A stretch of DNA of 56,839 nt from CAYTWW01 sp043801855 (GCA_043801855.1 JAZDLQ010000015.1:1-56839); one strand, 5' to 3'; counted from the stretch's first letter, positions 36,495 through 45,467 are shown. The notes: generated by a model not told the origin, from the letters alone. A program made the numbers and translations.

Positions 36495-37310
36495 TTATTC
36501 TACAAGAGGAATCTGCCCACCGTATAATGCCTGGAATTTGCCTTTCTTATAATCCAGTGTAAATACATCATTGTTGCAGCTTGTTCCTCTCATTTTTACT
36601 ATAGATATTTCCCTGGACACTTTCCTGTGGCGCTCTGTAAGATAGAGAGCAATAATACCATCTGCAAGGAAATCCTCCACTTCATATTCAGAGTATTTCA
36701 TCTTGTCAAGCTTCATTTCTGAAATCATTAGTGAAGTTATTCCCATATCCCTGAATGTTTCAAAAATAAAGAATATTGTCTTTCTCGGCTCTTTAAAATC
36801 AGCATGGATATATAGCGCAGACAGTGAGTCTAGAACCATTAGTTTTAGTCCAATTGTAGACTGAACTTTTTTTGCAATGTTTTCTATTACAGTAACCCAG
36901 TCTCCTCCATCTGATTTTGACTTTTTAAGGGCTTTTCTTACTGCAGATATATCAATAAAAAATACAGTTCCTTTTGTTTTATCTGATTTTGCAGCGCCAA
37001 TATCTTTATCGAGTGTTGAAATATCCTCTATTGCCATGAAATTTATTTTCTTTATATCATATCCTAGATTTGTAATGTGCTGCAGGAAATTCCTGTATGG
37101 CTGCTCAAAAGACATATATATTGAGGTTTGGCATTTCAGCGCTTCATTATAAAGGATATTAAAACTCACAGTTGATTTCATTGATCCTGCAGTGCCACAT
37201 ACTAAAACAACATGGCCTTCTGGTATTCCTCCTTCCATCTGTTCATCAAGGCCTTTAATGTAAAGAGGAATTCTTGGTTTTTTGTATTCTTCTTCTGATA
37301 CTATTTTCAT
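36495..37310 (-). CDS. KaiC/RAD55-like ATPase
   Basis: A 271-residue single-domain RecA-fold ATPase of the archaeal KaiC-like/RAD55 type. Walker A GTAGSMKST (39-47) and Walker B LKLMVLDSLSALY are present, as is the family start GLDEQMEGGIPEGHVVLVCG. In haloarchaea and others these proteins often sit beside histidine kinases and are thought to act in signal transduction. Here its ATG overlaps the stop of the histidine kinase gene by 4 bases, making a four-gene signalling operon with a membrane protein and a response regulator. Confidence 0.85.
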   Translation of the reverse strand: MKIVSEEEYKKPRIPLYIKGLDEQMEGGIPEGHVVLVCGTAGSMKSTVSFNILYNEALKCQTSIYMSFEQPYRNFLQHITNLGYDIKKINFMAIEDISTLDKDIGAAKSDKTKGTVFFIDISAVRKALKKSKSDGGDWVTVIENIAKKVQSTIGLKLMVLDSLSALYIHADFKEPRKTIFFIFETFRDMGITSLMISEMKLDKMKYSEYEVEDFLADGIIALYLTERHRKVSREISIVKMRGTSCNNDVFTLDYKKGKFQALYGGQIPLVE

Positions 37311-38629
37311 TTAGAACCACCTTTTTTTAATTTTTCAGATAATTTTGCAAGCCTGTCTTCATATTTTTCTTCAACAGAGTCTTTGTGCTCTTCTTTGGTT
37401 GGCTTATCTTTTATGTATTTTGAAATTTTTAATGAAAAAATAATTGATGTGCCTTTTCCTTTGCCTTCACTTTCAACCCAGATTTTTCCTCCGTGCTTTT
37501 CAACAAGCCTTTTGCATATTGAAAGACCAAGGCCAGTTCCGCTTTTTGGATTTCTCGCCGAGTCTACTTTATAAAATTCCTGGAACAGCTTTTTTATGTG
37601 CTCCTGCTCAATTCCAATTCCATTGTCTTTTACTCTTATTTCCATAAATTCGCCGTTCTCCCTTGCATAAAACTCAACAACGCCCCCAGGATCCATGAAT
37701 TTTGTTGCATTCATTATTAAGTTCTCAAAGACCTCAGTAATTCGTAGTTTATCTATGTATACCAGTGAAAGAACATTTGGAAGCTTGTTTACTATACTCA
37801 TGTTAAGTTTTTTAAAAGTGACGCTGTTTTTTGAAATCACACTGTTAACAATCTCATTTAAATCAGTGTCAACAAAATCAAATTCTACTTTGTTGTTATC
37901 AATCCTTGCAAGCTTTAATATGTCCTCAACAAGGATTTTTAAGTATTTTGCATTTTCCTCCATAACTTTTAGGTCTTTTTGAAGCTCAGGATCTTTTATA
38001 TCTGTTTTTAGGGATTCAGTCAGATATGTAATAGGAGTAAGAGGCGTTCTTAAATCATGAGCCAGTTCATTGATGAACTGATTTTTCCGCTCAAGCAGAA
38101 GCTTAATTTCCTCATTTGCTTTTAATACTTCTGATGTTCTAACAATTACTTTTTCTTCAAGCTTTTTATTGAAGTTTTCTAAATCTTTTGTAAGCTTGCT
38201 TAATTTTTCATTCTGGCTTTGCAGCTGAAGTTCCATCTTTCTTTTTTCAGTATAATCTTCAACTGCTGCAAGAGAAAGTGAATCATCGAAGTTAGCATCA
38301 ATCCATAAAAGGACGTTTCTTTTTTCATTTTTTTTGGTTACAAGAATAACATCATGAGCTATAGTATCTTTGAAAAACCCAAGCTCAATAAGGGAGAATT
38401 TCTGTTTTTCTTCCTCTGTTTCAGGCTCAAATATATCTACTATTCTTTTTTCAACAAGATCTGATTCGTTATATTCTGTTAATTCAGAGAATTTTAAATT
38501 GCTGGATACAATTTCACCTTTTTTATCACAGATAAAAAGCGGCATAATATTGTGCCTGAAGAGTCGCTCAAGCATCCCTTCTGAAAAAACAAAGGGTATT
38601 CTGTCTGAAAACCCGTTTGCTGTTTCCAC
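37307..38629 (-). CDS. PAS-domain sensor histidine kinase
   Basis: A 440-residue cytoplasmic kinase. A PAS domain (about 20-125: LFICDKKGEIVSSNLKFSELT), a coiled coil (130-180), the HisKA helix with phospho-acceptor His191 (ELAHDLRTPLTP), and the HATPase domain: N box ENLIMNATKF, G1 DNGIGIEQEH, F box FQEFYKVDSA, G2 GTGLGLSI. No membrane segment, so sensing is intracellular or through the small membrane protein upstream. The C-terminus is a charged tail. The predicted target is the adjacent response regulator; the KaiC-like ATPase is downstream. Confidence 0.93.
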   Translation of the reverse strand: METANGFSDRIPFVFSEGMLERLFRHNIMPLFICDKKGEIVSSNLKFSELTEYNESDLVEKRIVDIFEPETEEEKQKFSLIELGFFKDTIAHDVILVTKKNEKRNVLLWIDANFDDSLSLAAVEDYTEKRKMELQLQSQNEKLSKLTKDLENFNKKLEEKVIVRTSEVLKANEEIKLLLERKNQFINELAHDLRTPLTPITYLTESLKTDIKDPELQKDLKVMEENAKYLKILVEDILKLARIDNNKVEFDFVDTDLNEIVNSVISKNSVTFKKLNMSIVNKLPNVLSLVYIDKLRITEVFENLIMNATKFMDPGGVVEFYARENGEFMEIRVKDNGIGIEQEHIKKLFQEFYKVDSARNPKSGTGLGLSICKRLVEKHGGKIWVESEGKGKGTSIIFSLKISKYIKDKPTKEEHKDSVEEKYEDRLAKLSEKLKKGGSK

Positions 38630-38637
38630 TTTATAAT

Positions 38638-39039
38638 TTACCTTGTCCTAAGAAGCTTGTTGAATTTAAGAAAGCCAACTGTTATCATGACAAAAGTAAT
38701 AACCATTATCAGCCTTTCAATTGCATATAAATAAGAATAATCTATACTCCAGCTAGCAAGCGTTGCTACGAAATAAAATATGTTGATGACTGAGTTGAAC
38801 AAAAACAGGCAAATGGTTGCATATACAAATACAAATGCCTTATTTCTCTTTGTAATATTTATAAACTTAATAAGATTTGCCGAAATTGCAAGGACAAACA
38901 CCGTTTCAATGAAAAGCAATGACATTGCAATAATATTAATTGTGCTGTTGCCTGACTGTAGCTTTACATCCGACATAAAGGCAGATGCAAAGGTAAGGGT
39001 GAGCAAAAATACAACTGGAAGTAATATTGATTTTTTCAA
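38638..39039 (-). CDS. four-span membrane protein in signalling operon
   Basis: A 133-residue protein with four hydrophobic segments (about 5-18, 34-55, 65-88, 100-120). Not recognised as a family. It lies 8 bases from the kinase and 6 bases from the response regulator gene, so it may be the membrane input for the otherwise soluble kinase (inference), similar to small transmembrane sensors seen next to archaeal kinases. Confidence 0.65.
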   Translation of the reverse strand: MKKSILLPVVFLLTLTFASAFMSDVKLQSGNSTINIIAMSLLFIETVFVLAISANLIKFINITKRNKAFVFVYATICLFLFNSVINIFYFVATLASWSIDYSYLYAIERLIMVITFVMITVGFLKFNKLLRTR

Positions 39040-39045
39040 TTTACT

Positions 39046-39414
39046 TCACCTTTTACTTAATGCTTTGTCAATTCTTTTAATCAGAAGATCTATATCAACT
39101 GGCTTAATAATGTAATCTTCTACACTAATGCTTGCAACGCTTTGCGTAAGCTTATCATCTTTTGCTGTTAAAAATATTATCGGCAAATTTTCAAGCTCTT
39201 TACTTTCATGGATTTTTTCAACAACATCCCATCCATCCATTTCTGGCATCATTATATCCAGAAGGATTAAGTCAGGCTTTTGCTTTTTTACCATTTCAAG
39301 GCATTTTTTTCCGCCATTTGCCTTGACTATTGTGTAACTTGTCTTCTTTGACAACAACTTTTCAACGCTATATAGAATATCTTCATCATCATCAACTAAC
39401 ATAATTGTTGGCAT
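39046..39414 (-). CDS. single-domain response regulator (CheY-like)
   Basis: A 122-residue receiver domain without an output domain. The acidic pocket MLVDDDED (5-12), phospho-acceptor Asp53 (LILLDIMMPEMDGW), Thr83 (FLTAKDD) and Lys104 (IIKPVD) are all present. First gene of the four-gene operon with the membrane protein, histidine kinase and KaiC-like ATPase. Its output must go through protein contacts, possibly with the ATPase. Confidence 0.93.
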   Translation of the reverse strand: MPTIMLVDDDEDILYSVEKLLSKKTSYTIVKANGGKKCLEMVKKQKPDLILLDIMMPEMDGWDVVEKIHESKELENLPIIFLTAKDDKLTQSVASISVEDYIIKPVDIDLLIKRIDKALSKR

Positions 39415-39506
39415 CTTACCACCCCTTTATTGTTTTTTTTGCAAGTTAATCCTTGCGTTTTCATATATAAAAATAATCTGCTGCAATTATAAACTTTTCG
39501 GAAAAA

Positions 39507-40535
39507 TTAACCTTTTAAGTCCTCTTGGTATAGCGCTAAAAGTTCGATAAATACTGCGAAAATAATCGGTCCAAGTATCAAACCGATAAATCCAAGCAAT
39601 TGAAAGCCGCCGAGGACACCAAATATAATTATAAGAGGATGTATTTTTGAGTGGTCACTAATTATTTTAGGCTTAATTATATTATCAACTGTGCTTATTA
39701 CAGCAATTCCATATATTAGAAGGCCTATTCCCCTAACTGCCATAGGAAGCTGCTCAGTTGATATTGCATTGACAATTAAACTTAGCGATGCAGGAATATA
39801 AACAAAAGCAGGCCCAATAAATGGTATTACAGCAAAAAAAGTAGTAAGCACGCCTAAAAAAAATGGCGCATTTAGGCCAAATATATAATAGCCAATGCAG
39901 GCTATTATTCCCTGAGCCAATGCTGTGATTATATGGCCATATAAAATGCCACGCGTAATTCCCTTTATTTTTTCTATAATTGCTTCCTTATTTGTATTTG
40001 GATAAGGAAGGCATTTTCTTACATAGCTTGCAAGTTCTTCTCCTTCTTTGAATAAGTAAAACATTGAAAAGAACATAATAAAAATCCCTAAAATTGCGTT
40101 GGGAAGCGCAAATAAAAAATTCTTCGCAGAGTTAAGCATATAGTAAATAATTGACTGAATTGCAGATCTTAAGTCAAATTCAATTCCTGTGGTAGCATCA
40201 ACAAAATCACTTGTTTCCTGAATAAATTCAACTGTAAAAAAATTGCTTGTCCTAATCATTGATATTACTTTTGGCGCTTCATTGATTAATGAGTTTATCA
40301 CAAATAAAAAAGGAATAATTATGATTAAAATGGAAAAAAATAGCATAATAAGCGCTGAAAATGTCTTGTTTTTTATTATTGCAACTATTCTTTTATACAA
40401 TGGATTCAGTATAAGAACAATAGTAATTGCGAATAACAAATATATTGCAAATGGTTTAATAAGCATAAAAGAAAGAAACCCAAAGATTGCAAAAATTGCA
40501 ATAGGAATATATTTTCTTAAGATTTTATGCTCCAT
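39507..40535 (-). CDS. AI-2E family (PerM-like) membrane protein
   Basis: A 342-residue polytopic protein with about eight membrane segments and the typical AI-2E/PerM C-terminus (GVLTTFFAVIPFIGPAFVYIPASL and KIHPLIIIFGVLGGFQLLGFIGLILGPI). Known relatives are exporters or Na+/H+ antiporters; the substrate here is unknown. TTTATATAT at 40560-40568 lies about 25 bases upstream of ATG 40535, so I use that as a leaderless start instead of the ATG at 40562, which would overlap the TATA box. Confidence 0.88.
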   Translation of the reverse strand: MEHKILRKYIPIAIFAIFGFLSFMLIKPFAIYLLFAITIVLILNPLYKRIVAIIKNKTFSALIMLFFSILIIIIPFLFVINSLINEAPKVISMIRTSNFFTVEFIQETSDFVDATTGIEFDLRSAIQSIIYYMLNSAKNFLFALPNAILGIFIMFFSMFYLFKEGEELASYVRKCLPYPNTNKEAIIEKIKGITRGILYGHIITALAQGIIACIGYYIFGLNAPFFLGVLTTFFAVIPFIGPAFVYIPASLSLIVNAISTEQLPMAVRGIGLLIYGIAVISTVDNIIKPKIISDHSKIHPLIIIFGVLGGFQLLGFIGLILGPIIFAVFIELLALYQEDLKG

Positions 40536-40583
40536 AATTATATTTTTTAAGTTAGGTAACATATATAAATTAATCGATTTGGC

Positions 40584-40765
40584 GGAGCGCTTTTATAAGC
40601 TCTCGGGGCAAACACATCAAGGGCAACATCACAAGGAAAAAATGTGAACTGCCCGAATTAATCTAATAAAAAAGTAATGGGCCCGCCCGGAATCAAAGCA
40701 CCCTTATCAGGCTGCACTGAGCTATGGGACATTCGCTTCGCTCAATCCCATAAAAAAACAAAGGT
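40584..40765. repeat. tRNA-associated repeat elements near tRNA-Val (copies 5, 6)
   Basis: GAGCGCTTTTATAAGCTCTC (40585-40604), CGGGGCAAAC and a hairpin GGGCA...TGCCC (40621-40653) repeat the elements next to tRNA-Ile and tRNA-Asn. AAAGTAATGGGCCCGCCCGG (40671-40690) exactly duplicates the tRNA-Val 3' end with flank (40766-40785). The hairpin ATGGGA...TCCCAT (40724-40751) matches the one at 17483-17510. Confidence 0.72.
40673..40722 (-). pseudogene. degenerate tRNA remnant
   Basis: The minus strand reads TAGCTCAGT (D-arm), GCCTGATAAGG (an anticodon arm with GAU and a 3-base stem), then TTTGATTCCGGGCGGGCCCA (T-arm and acceptor). It is far too short for a tRNA and lacks a matching 5' acceptor. 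It looks like a broken tRNA or a chimera; its last 20 bases equal the tRNA-Val 3' end. Confidence 0.4.
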
Positions 40766-40772
40766 AAAGTAA

Positions 40773-40889
<117 letters not shown>

Positions 40890-40890
40890 A

Positions 40891-40998
40891 ATGTTTTAGT
40901 AGTTTTTTTCGGACTACTTGCCGATTTAGGCAATGTAGTCCTTATTATCTTGCTCCGAGGGCTTCTTTTGAAGCGCTCCCATCTAGACTACGAGCCCA
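40891..40998. repeat. tRNA-associated repeat element, copy 7, inverted
   Basis: Lying 5' of tRNA-Val in the opposite orientation. The reverse strand reads GGAGCGCTTCAAAAGAAGCCCTC, GGAGCAAG, then hairpin GGACTACATTGCC / GGCAAGTAGTCC and CGAA. It is bounded by an exact 16-base copy (40983-40998) of the tRNA-Val 5' end with the adjacent base (40875-40890). Confidence 0.75.
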
Positions 40999-41079
40999 TT
41001 GTAGCCAAAAGAAAACAAATTATTATAAAAAGGTTTCTGGAGAAAAAGCTTTATAAGTTAACTTAATATAATCCTTCTT

Positions 41080-41727
41080 ATGCATAAGCTACTAAAGCCT
41101 GAGATTCTTATGTCAAAACTGAAAAAACTATTTGCATCAAAGTTTAAGTATAAAATAATTACAGCAATGCTGGTTATTCTTGTAATATATGCTATTTTAA
41201 TGCTGCTTCAGCCTTATGTCGTTTCTTTTCTTTCAAATGTAAATTTTGTTTCACCACTTTACAAACTAGTTCATATAGAAATTACAAATAAGTCATTAAA
41301 CGGGCTTTTTTTTATAACATTAATCGGCTCTCTTTTTTGTATCTCCTACCCCGCCGAAGTGTTGTTTTTGCTCTACGCGAAATTTGGATATAATCCATTT
41401 GTTGCAGCGTTAGTTATGCTGGTTGCAATAATGGTATCGCAAATATTGAATTATATGGTTGGATATTTTCTAGGGGCAAAAATATTGCATATGTTTATCC
41501 ATGAGATAAAAAAAGAATACAGCGGCTTTCTTGCAGAGCACGATGAGCTATTTATTATATTAATCAACATATTTCCGCTTCCGGCAGATATACTAACAGT
41601 TATTCTTGGCGTAATTAAATATAATTTCAAAAAGGCATTGCTCCTCTCATTTATCGGTCAACTGATAAAATATTCTATCCTTATTTTTCTAATTATTTCA
41701 TTTAATGGGATACTACGATTGATTTAA
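41080..41727 (+). CDS. VTT/DedA-like membrane protein
   Basis: A 215-residue membrane protein with about six hydrophobic segments. The region SYPAEVLFLLYAKFGYNPFVAALVMLVAIMVSQILNYMVGYFLG and the reentrant-loop-like IFPLPADILTVILGVIKYNF match the VTT/SNARE-associated (DedA) superfamily, whose members act as lipid scramblases or transporters. TTTATAAG about 30 bases upstream suggests a leaderless ATG 41080. Flanked by tRNA-Val and tRNA-Met. Confidence 0.8.
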   Translation: MHKLLKPEILMSKLKKLFASKFKYKIITAMLVILVIYAILMLLQPYVVSFLSNVNFVSPLYKLVHIEITNKSLNGLFFITLIGSLFCISYPAEVLFLLYAKFGYNPFVAALVMLVAIMVSQILNYMVGYFLGAKILHMFIHEIKKEYSGFLAEHDELFIILINIFPLPADILTVILGVIKYNFKKALLLSFIGQLIKYSILIFLIISFNGILRLI

Positions 41728-41734
41728 AAAAAAA

Positions 41735-41878
41735 TGCCGGAGACGGGATTTGAAACCGTGACATCTGGATCGCCCGGTATTGAGCAAAATTCATCGCCTA
41801 TTATGGCTCATCACTCAAACATATGAGTCTCGCCGTTTTTTAAACACCAGCGCTATAACCAGGCTAAGCTACTCCGGC
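41735..41878 (-). tRNA. tRNA-Met(CAU), two introns
   Basis: Acceptor GCCGGAG / CTCCGGC with D-arm GCTTAGCCTGGTTATAGC. Joining CTGG to ACTCATA and then ATCCAG gives an anticodon arm CTGGA-CTCATAA-TCCAG, anticodon CAU. This needs an 18-base intron in the 5' anticodon stem and a 51-base intron after position 37 (144 minus 69 is 75). The usual G53-C61 pair is U-C here. Elongator Met fits best; the CAU isoleucine tRNA is an alternative. Confidence 0.75.
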
Positions 41879-41994
41879 ATAAGGATTAGCTTATACCCGT
41901 TGGAAAAAAGGTGATTATTTAAAATTATTGATAATGATTGGTTTATTCCTTTTTTTAGGAAAGATTTATAACTTTTGTAACAGATTAATATTTG

Positions 41995-43131
41995 ATGATT
42001 GAAATCACTCTTCTTGACATATTCTACATTCCCTTTATTTTGCTATTTGGCATTGCAACCAGCTATTACGATTGTAAATACAGGAAAATAAAGAACAGCT
42101 GGATTGCGGCGGCTTTAATTTACTCAGTAGTAGCATTAATTATATTGATTAATATTTATGAGTCACAAGGAGGTGAAGTTAGTACTGAGTACATAAAGCT
42201 TTTTTTTCAAAATCTTGCTATTTCTCTTGCTTTTGGTGTTATGTTATGGATGTGCAACCTTTGGAGCGCTGGAGATGCAAAGCTGTTTTTGGCTTATTCT
42301 GCTTTGATACCATTGACAACATACAAATGGGGAGCAATAGGTTTATTCCCTTCATACATACTCCTAATCAATACTTTTACCCCTCTTCTGTTTTTTTTAT
42401 TGATTAAGGTATTAGTCTCTCTAAAGCCAAAAGATATTTTTGAGGAGTTCCTGCATACTCTTAATCCAAAATCAATTGCCTCTTTTTCATTGTTTATTTT
42501 TGGATTTTCGTTCTTAAATGAGATATTATTTAAATTTTTTGGCAATACGCAAAACAGTGCCATCACAAATGTGTTAGTCTTATTTATTTTTTTGATTCTT
42601 CTTAAGAGACTTAATGTAAACTATGCAATTATTGGTGCGATACTTTCAATATTAAGGATTATTTTTTCATTTAACTCTATATTTAGAATATCTTTTTTTA
42701 TTAATTTTTTATTTCAATTAGTCTTATTTGTCTTACTACGATATTTTATTATTAATCTCGGAAACAAAGCTTTCTCAAAGCAGATTTTTATAGAATCATT
42801 GGAGCCAGGAATGTGCCTTGCAGAGGATGTTATTTTTGAAAAAGGCAAATATACAAAAGAATTAATGCGACCAGGAATATCTTTTTTTAACAGCATTTTA
42901 AACACCATCTCAAAAACAAAGAGTATTTTTTCAAATTCGTTTTGCTTGACAAATGCAGACATTATAAAAATTAAGCGCCTTCATTCCTCTGGAAAACTTA
43001 AAGAACATGCAATTTATATCTATGAAAAAATTTATTTTGCACTCTTTATGTTTATTGGAGTATTACTTACACTTATTTTTCGTGGAGATCTTCTTATGTC
43101 TGTAAGAAAAATCATAGAAAGCTTTATATAG
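41995..43131 (+). CDS. archaeal prepilin peptidase with C-terminal extension
   Basis: A24-family aspartic protease that cuts class III signal peptides of pilins. The two catalytic Asp are in SYYDCKYRKIKNSW (near residue 24) and WSAGDAKLFLAYSAL (the GxGD-like site near 100). Residues 1-250 are polytopic. About 130 further residues (from ESLEPGMCLAEDVIFEKGK to a final membrane segment VLLTLIFRG) extend beyond typical members, as seen in PibD/FlaK relatives with an extra domain. ATG 41995 chosen over TTG 41992. Clients are probably the pilin-like genes at 20.7-31 kb. Confidence 0.88.
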   Translation: MIEITLLDIFYIPFILLFGIATSYYDCKYRKIKNSWIAAALIYSVVALIILINIYESQGGEVSTEYIKLFFQNLAISLAFGVMLWMCNLWSAGDAKLFLAYSALIPLTTYKWGAIGLFPSYILLINTFTPLLFFLLIKVLVSLKPKDIFEEFLHTLNPKSIASFSLFIFGFSFLNEILFKFFGNTQNSAITNVLVLFIFLILLKRLNVNYAIIGAILSILRIIFSFNSIFRISFFINFLFQLVLFVLLRYFIINLGNKAFSKQIFIESLEPGMCLAEDVIFEKGKYTKELMRPGISFFNSILNTISKTKSIFSNSFCLTNADIIKIKRLHSSGKLKEHAIYIYEKIYFALFMFIGVLLTLIFRGDLLMSVRKIIESFI

Positions 43132-43164
43132 CGTGTTTCTATCTATTTTTCTTTATTAGGAGGG
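43123..43164 (+). promoter_or_regulatory. promoter and ribosome site of hxs-like operon
   Basis: TTTATATA (43123-43130) overlaps the end of the prepilin peptidase gene, and a strong Shine-Dalgarno AGGAGGG (43158-43164) precedes the ATG at 43174. Together they indicate a separate transcript for the HxsD/HxsB-like genes. Confidence 0.6.
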
Positions 43165-43173
43165 TGGTTTTTA

Positions 43174-43656
43174 ATGACATCAGATGATTCTTCTGTAAAA
43201 ATAATAGGCAATATTGAGTTACACGAGGATGAAGGATATGCTATATTATCTGTTAATCCAAAATTTTATCCGCTTGATATAGTGTATTCTGCAAGCTATA
43301 CTTTTCTTGACAGGGCGTATATTTTCTTAAATGGAAATCCTGAGGAAGAAATACTTGTTGAGCTTAGATACAAGGAAAACAATGGCGATTTAGAGATTCT
43401 TGCCAGAGACTTTAATAATGAACTTATTAATTATGCAGTTTATCAAAAGCAGTCTGAAAAAAACAGGGATATTAGGCAGGCTTTTGTTAATAAGATTACG
43501 CAAACAAACAGCGATTGCGCCTGTGATAATGATAACATTAGTCCTGATAATATTGAAGATAACTATATTGATGATCCTCTTGGAATAGCAAAGCCTTGGG
43601 AAGAAACACATGGAAATCAGGATGATTCGACAAGTGAAAAACTAAATGAGGAATAA
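43174..43656 (+). CDS. hxsD: HxsD-like protein with acidic C-terminal extension
   Basis: Resembles HxsD of the His-Xaa-Ser peptide-modification system: NPKFYPLDIVYSASYTFLDR (strand, then helix), AYIFLNGN and a terminal FNNELINYAVYQ helix follow the HxsD pattern over about 95 residues. Known HxsD proteins are near 100 residues and of unproven role, perhaps helping the radical SAM maturase bind its peptide. Here an acidic tail (about 110-160, with DCACDND) is added. First gene of the operon HxsD-HxsD-HxsB. Identification rests on motif resemblance. Confidence 0.72.
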   Translation: MTSDDSSVKIIGNIELHEDEGYAILSVNPKFYPLDIVYSASYTFLDRAYIFLNGNPEEEILVELRYKENNGDLEILARDFNNELINYAVYQKQSEKNRDIRQAFVNKITQTNSDCACDNDNISPDNIEDNYIDDPLGIAKPWEETHGNQDDSTSEKLNEE

Positions 43657-43659
43657 AGA

Positions 43660-43911
43660 ATGGGCGAAGTCCTAATAGATAAAAATACAGGCGAAGCTAA
43701 ACTTATTCTTGATACTAGCTTTTACGGGTATGGCGCTATCCTTGCAGCAGGAAAGGATTACCTTAAAAGTTGCTGGGTTTTTATAGATGGCGACTTAAAT
43801 GACAAAATTCTTGTTACATTAAAGCCAAAAAGCGAGGAAGTCTCTCTTGATTATGTGGGATATGAATTTGCCAATTACGTTCTTGGCCTAATGCAAAATG
43901 CCATCTTCTGA
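43660..43911 (+). CDS. hxsD: HxsD-like protein
   Basis: An 83-residue paralogue of the preceding gene (GEAKLILDTSFYGYGAILAA, SCWVFIDGDLNDKILVTLKP, EFANYVLGLMQNAIF), with the same strand-helix-strand-helix order as HxsD. It starts 4 bases after its neighbour and overlaps the HxsB-like gene by 14 bases, so the two are translated together. Its last 50 residues are nearly identical to the fragment at 45294-45467, showing tandem duplication. Confidence 0.72.
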   Translation: MGEVLIDKNTGEAKLILDTSFYGYGAILAAGKDYLKSCWVFIDGDLNDKILVTLKPKSEEVSLDYVGYEFANYVLGLMQNAIF

Positions 43912-45310
43912 AAACCTTCTTTTCAATAAGTATGAGCTAAACTATTTCCGCAAGAAGAAAATAAGGGATAAGTATCTCTTAATAGCTTACACAGGGCACT
44001 GGGATGCATTGGCTAATGAAGAGTATAGACGGCTTATGTCCCATAAACTTGATGAAACATTGTATAAGCGACTCAGTGAAAAAGGACTAATAATTACTGA
44101 AAATAACAAAGAAAAATTAACTAATGATTTTAAAAAGTCAAAACAGCAGCTTTTCCAGGGAACTTCACTGCACATTGTTGTTGTAACTTTAAGGTGCAAT
44201 GAGTCGTGCGTTTACTGCCATGCTGCGTCAAGAAGCATTTCTGCAAAAGAATATGACATGAGCATAGCAACTGCAAGAAAGACTGTTGACTTTATTTTCC
44301 AGACAACTTCTAATGCTATAACTATTGAATTTCAGGGAGGGGAGCCGCTGCTTAATTTTGATACTGTAAAGGAAATAATATTATATGCAAAAGAAAAAAA
44401 TAAGGCAGCAAAAAAAAAGCTTAGATTTTCAATTGTTACAAACCTTAGCCTTATGGATGAAAACAAGCTTGATTTTTTGATTGAGAATAAAATAGGAATA
44501 TGCACTTCTCTTGACGGGCCAAAAATACTTCATGACAAAAACCGCCCTTTTCACGGGCAAAGCTCTTATGAATATGCAGTAAAATGGATTAAAAAAATTA
44601 AGGAGAAAAAAGGAGACATTAATGCACTTATGTCTACAACAAGAGCGACTCTAGACTATCCAACTGAAATAATTGATGAATATGCAAAATTTGGACTTAA
44701 TAATATATGGCTTAGGTTTTTGAATAACCTGGGCTGTGCTAAAGAGCAGTGGGACAAATTATCTTACTCTGCTGATGAATTTCTTTCTTTTTGGAAAAAA
44801 GGAGTTGATTATTCTTTTGAAACAGGAAAAATAAATGAATTATCAGGCAACATTATTTTAAAAAAAATTCTTTTAAATGAAAACCCAATGATGCTTGATT
44901 TTATGAGCCCGTGCGGAGCTGCAATTGGCCAACTTGCATATAATTATGACGGAAACATTTACAGCTGTGATGAAGCAAGAATGCTTAATGATGATATGTT
45001 TTTGCTTGGAAATGTAACTGAAGATACATATGGGAAGCTTATGAAGGCGCCAAAAACCTGCAGCCTTATAGCATCATCTGTTAATGAATGCCTTCTTTGC
45101 GATGCTTGCGCTTACCAGCCTTTTTGCGGGATTTGCCCAGTATGCACTTATGCTGCTAATGGCACGCTATTACCAAAGCTTAGCGAAGATTTCAGGTGCA
45201 GGGTTTTTATTGGGCAGTTTTACCACTTGTTTGAAAAAATAATATTTGAGGAAGGGTTTGCAGAGAGAATTAGGAAAAACATGGAGCAAAAGCATGTTGA
45301 TAAAAGGTAA
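43898..45310 (+). CDS. hxsB: HxsB-like radical SAM/SPASM maturase 1
   Basis: A 470-residue radical SAM enzyme predicted to modify the His-Xaa-Ser repeat peptide. The N-terminus ELNYFRKKKIRDKYLLIAY matches the HxsB leader region. The radical SAM cluster is C100-x3-C104-x2-C107 (TLRCNESCVYCHA), followed by FQGGEPLL. Typical of HxsB, EYDMSIATARKTVDFIFQTTS follows. The C-terminal SPASM domain carries further cluster Cys (SPCGAAIGQ, YSCDEAR, CLLCDACAYQPFCGICPVC). The length suits the family. An almost parallel second copy lies at 45454. Confidence 0.85.
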   Translation: MPSSENLLFNKYELNYFRKKKIRDKYLLIAYTGHWDALANEEYRRLMSHKLDETLYKRLSEKGLIITENNKEKLTNDFKKSKQQLFQGTSLHIVVVTLRCNESCVYCHAASRSISAKEYDMSIATARKTVDFIFQTTSNAITIEFQGGEPLLNFDTVKEIILYAKEKNKAAKKKLRFSIVTNLSLMDENKLDFLIENKIGICTSLDGPKILHDKNRPFHGQSSYEYAVKWIKKIKEKKGDINALMSTTRATLDYPTEIIDEYAKFGLNNIWLRFLNNLGCAKEQWDKLSYSADEFLSFWKKGVDYSFETGKINELSGNIILKKILLNENPMMLDFMSPCGAAIGQLAYNYDGNIYSCDEARMLNDDMFLLGNVTEDTYGKLMKAPKTCSLIASSVNECLLCDACAYQPFCGICPVCTYAANGTLLPKLSEDFRCRVFIGQFYHLFEKIIFEEGFAERIRKNMEQKHVDKR

Positions 45311-45467
45311 AGATTATCTTGATAGTTGTCGGATTTTTATTTACTGTGACCTAAATGACAAGGTACTTGTTACGCTAAAGCCAAAAAGTGAAGAAGTCTC
45401 ACTTGACAATGTAGATTATGAATTTGCTAATTATATCCTTAGCCTAATGCAAAATGCGATATTCTAA
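45294..45467 (+). pseudogene. truncated HxsD-like gene
   Basis: Encodes 57 residues (GKDYLDSCRIFIYCDLNDKV, SEEVSLDNVDYEFANYILSL) that repeat residues 31-83 of the HxsD-like protein at 43660 but lack its first 30. The upstream part runs into the end of HxsB 1. It overlaps HxsB 2 by 14 bases exactly as the full copy overlaps HxsB 1. It marks the joint of an unequal duplication of hxsD-hxsB. It may still be translated from ATG 45294. Confidence 0.75.
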
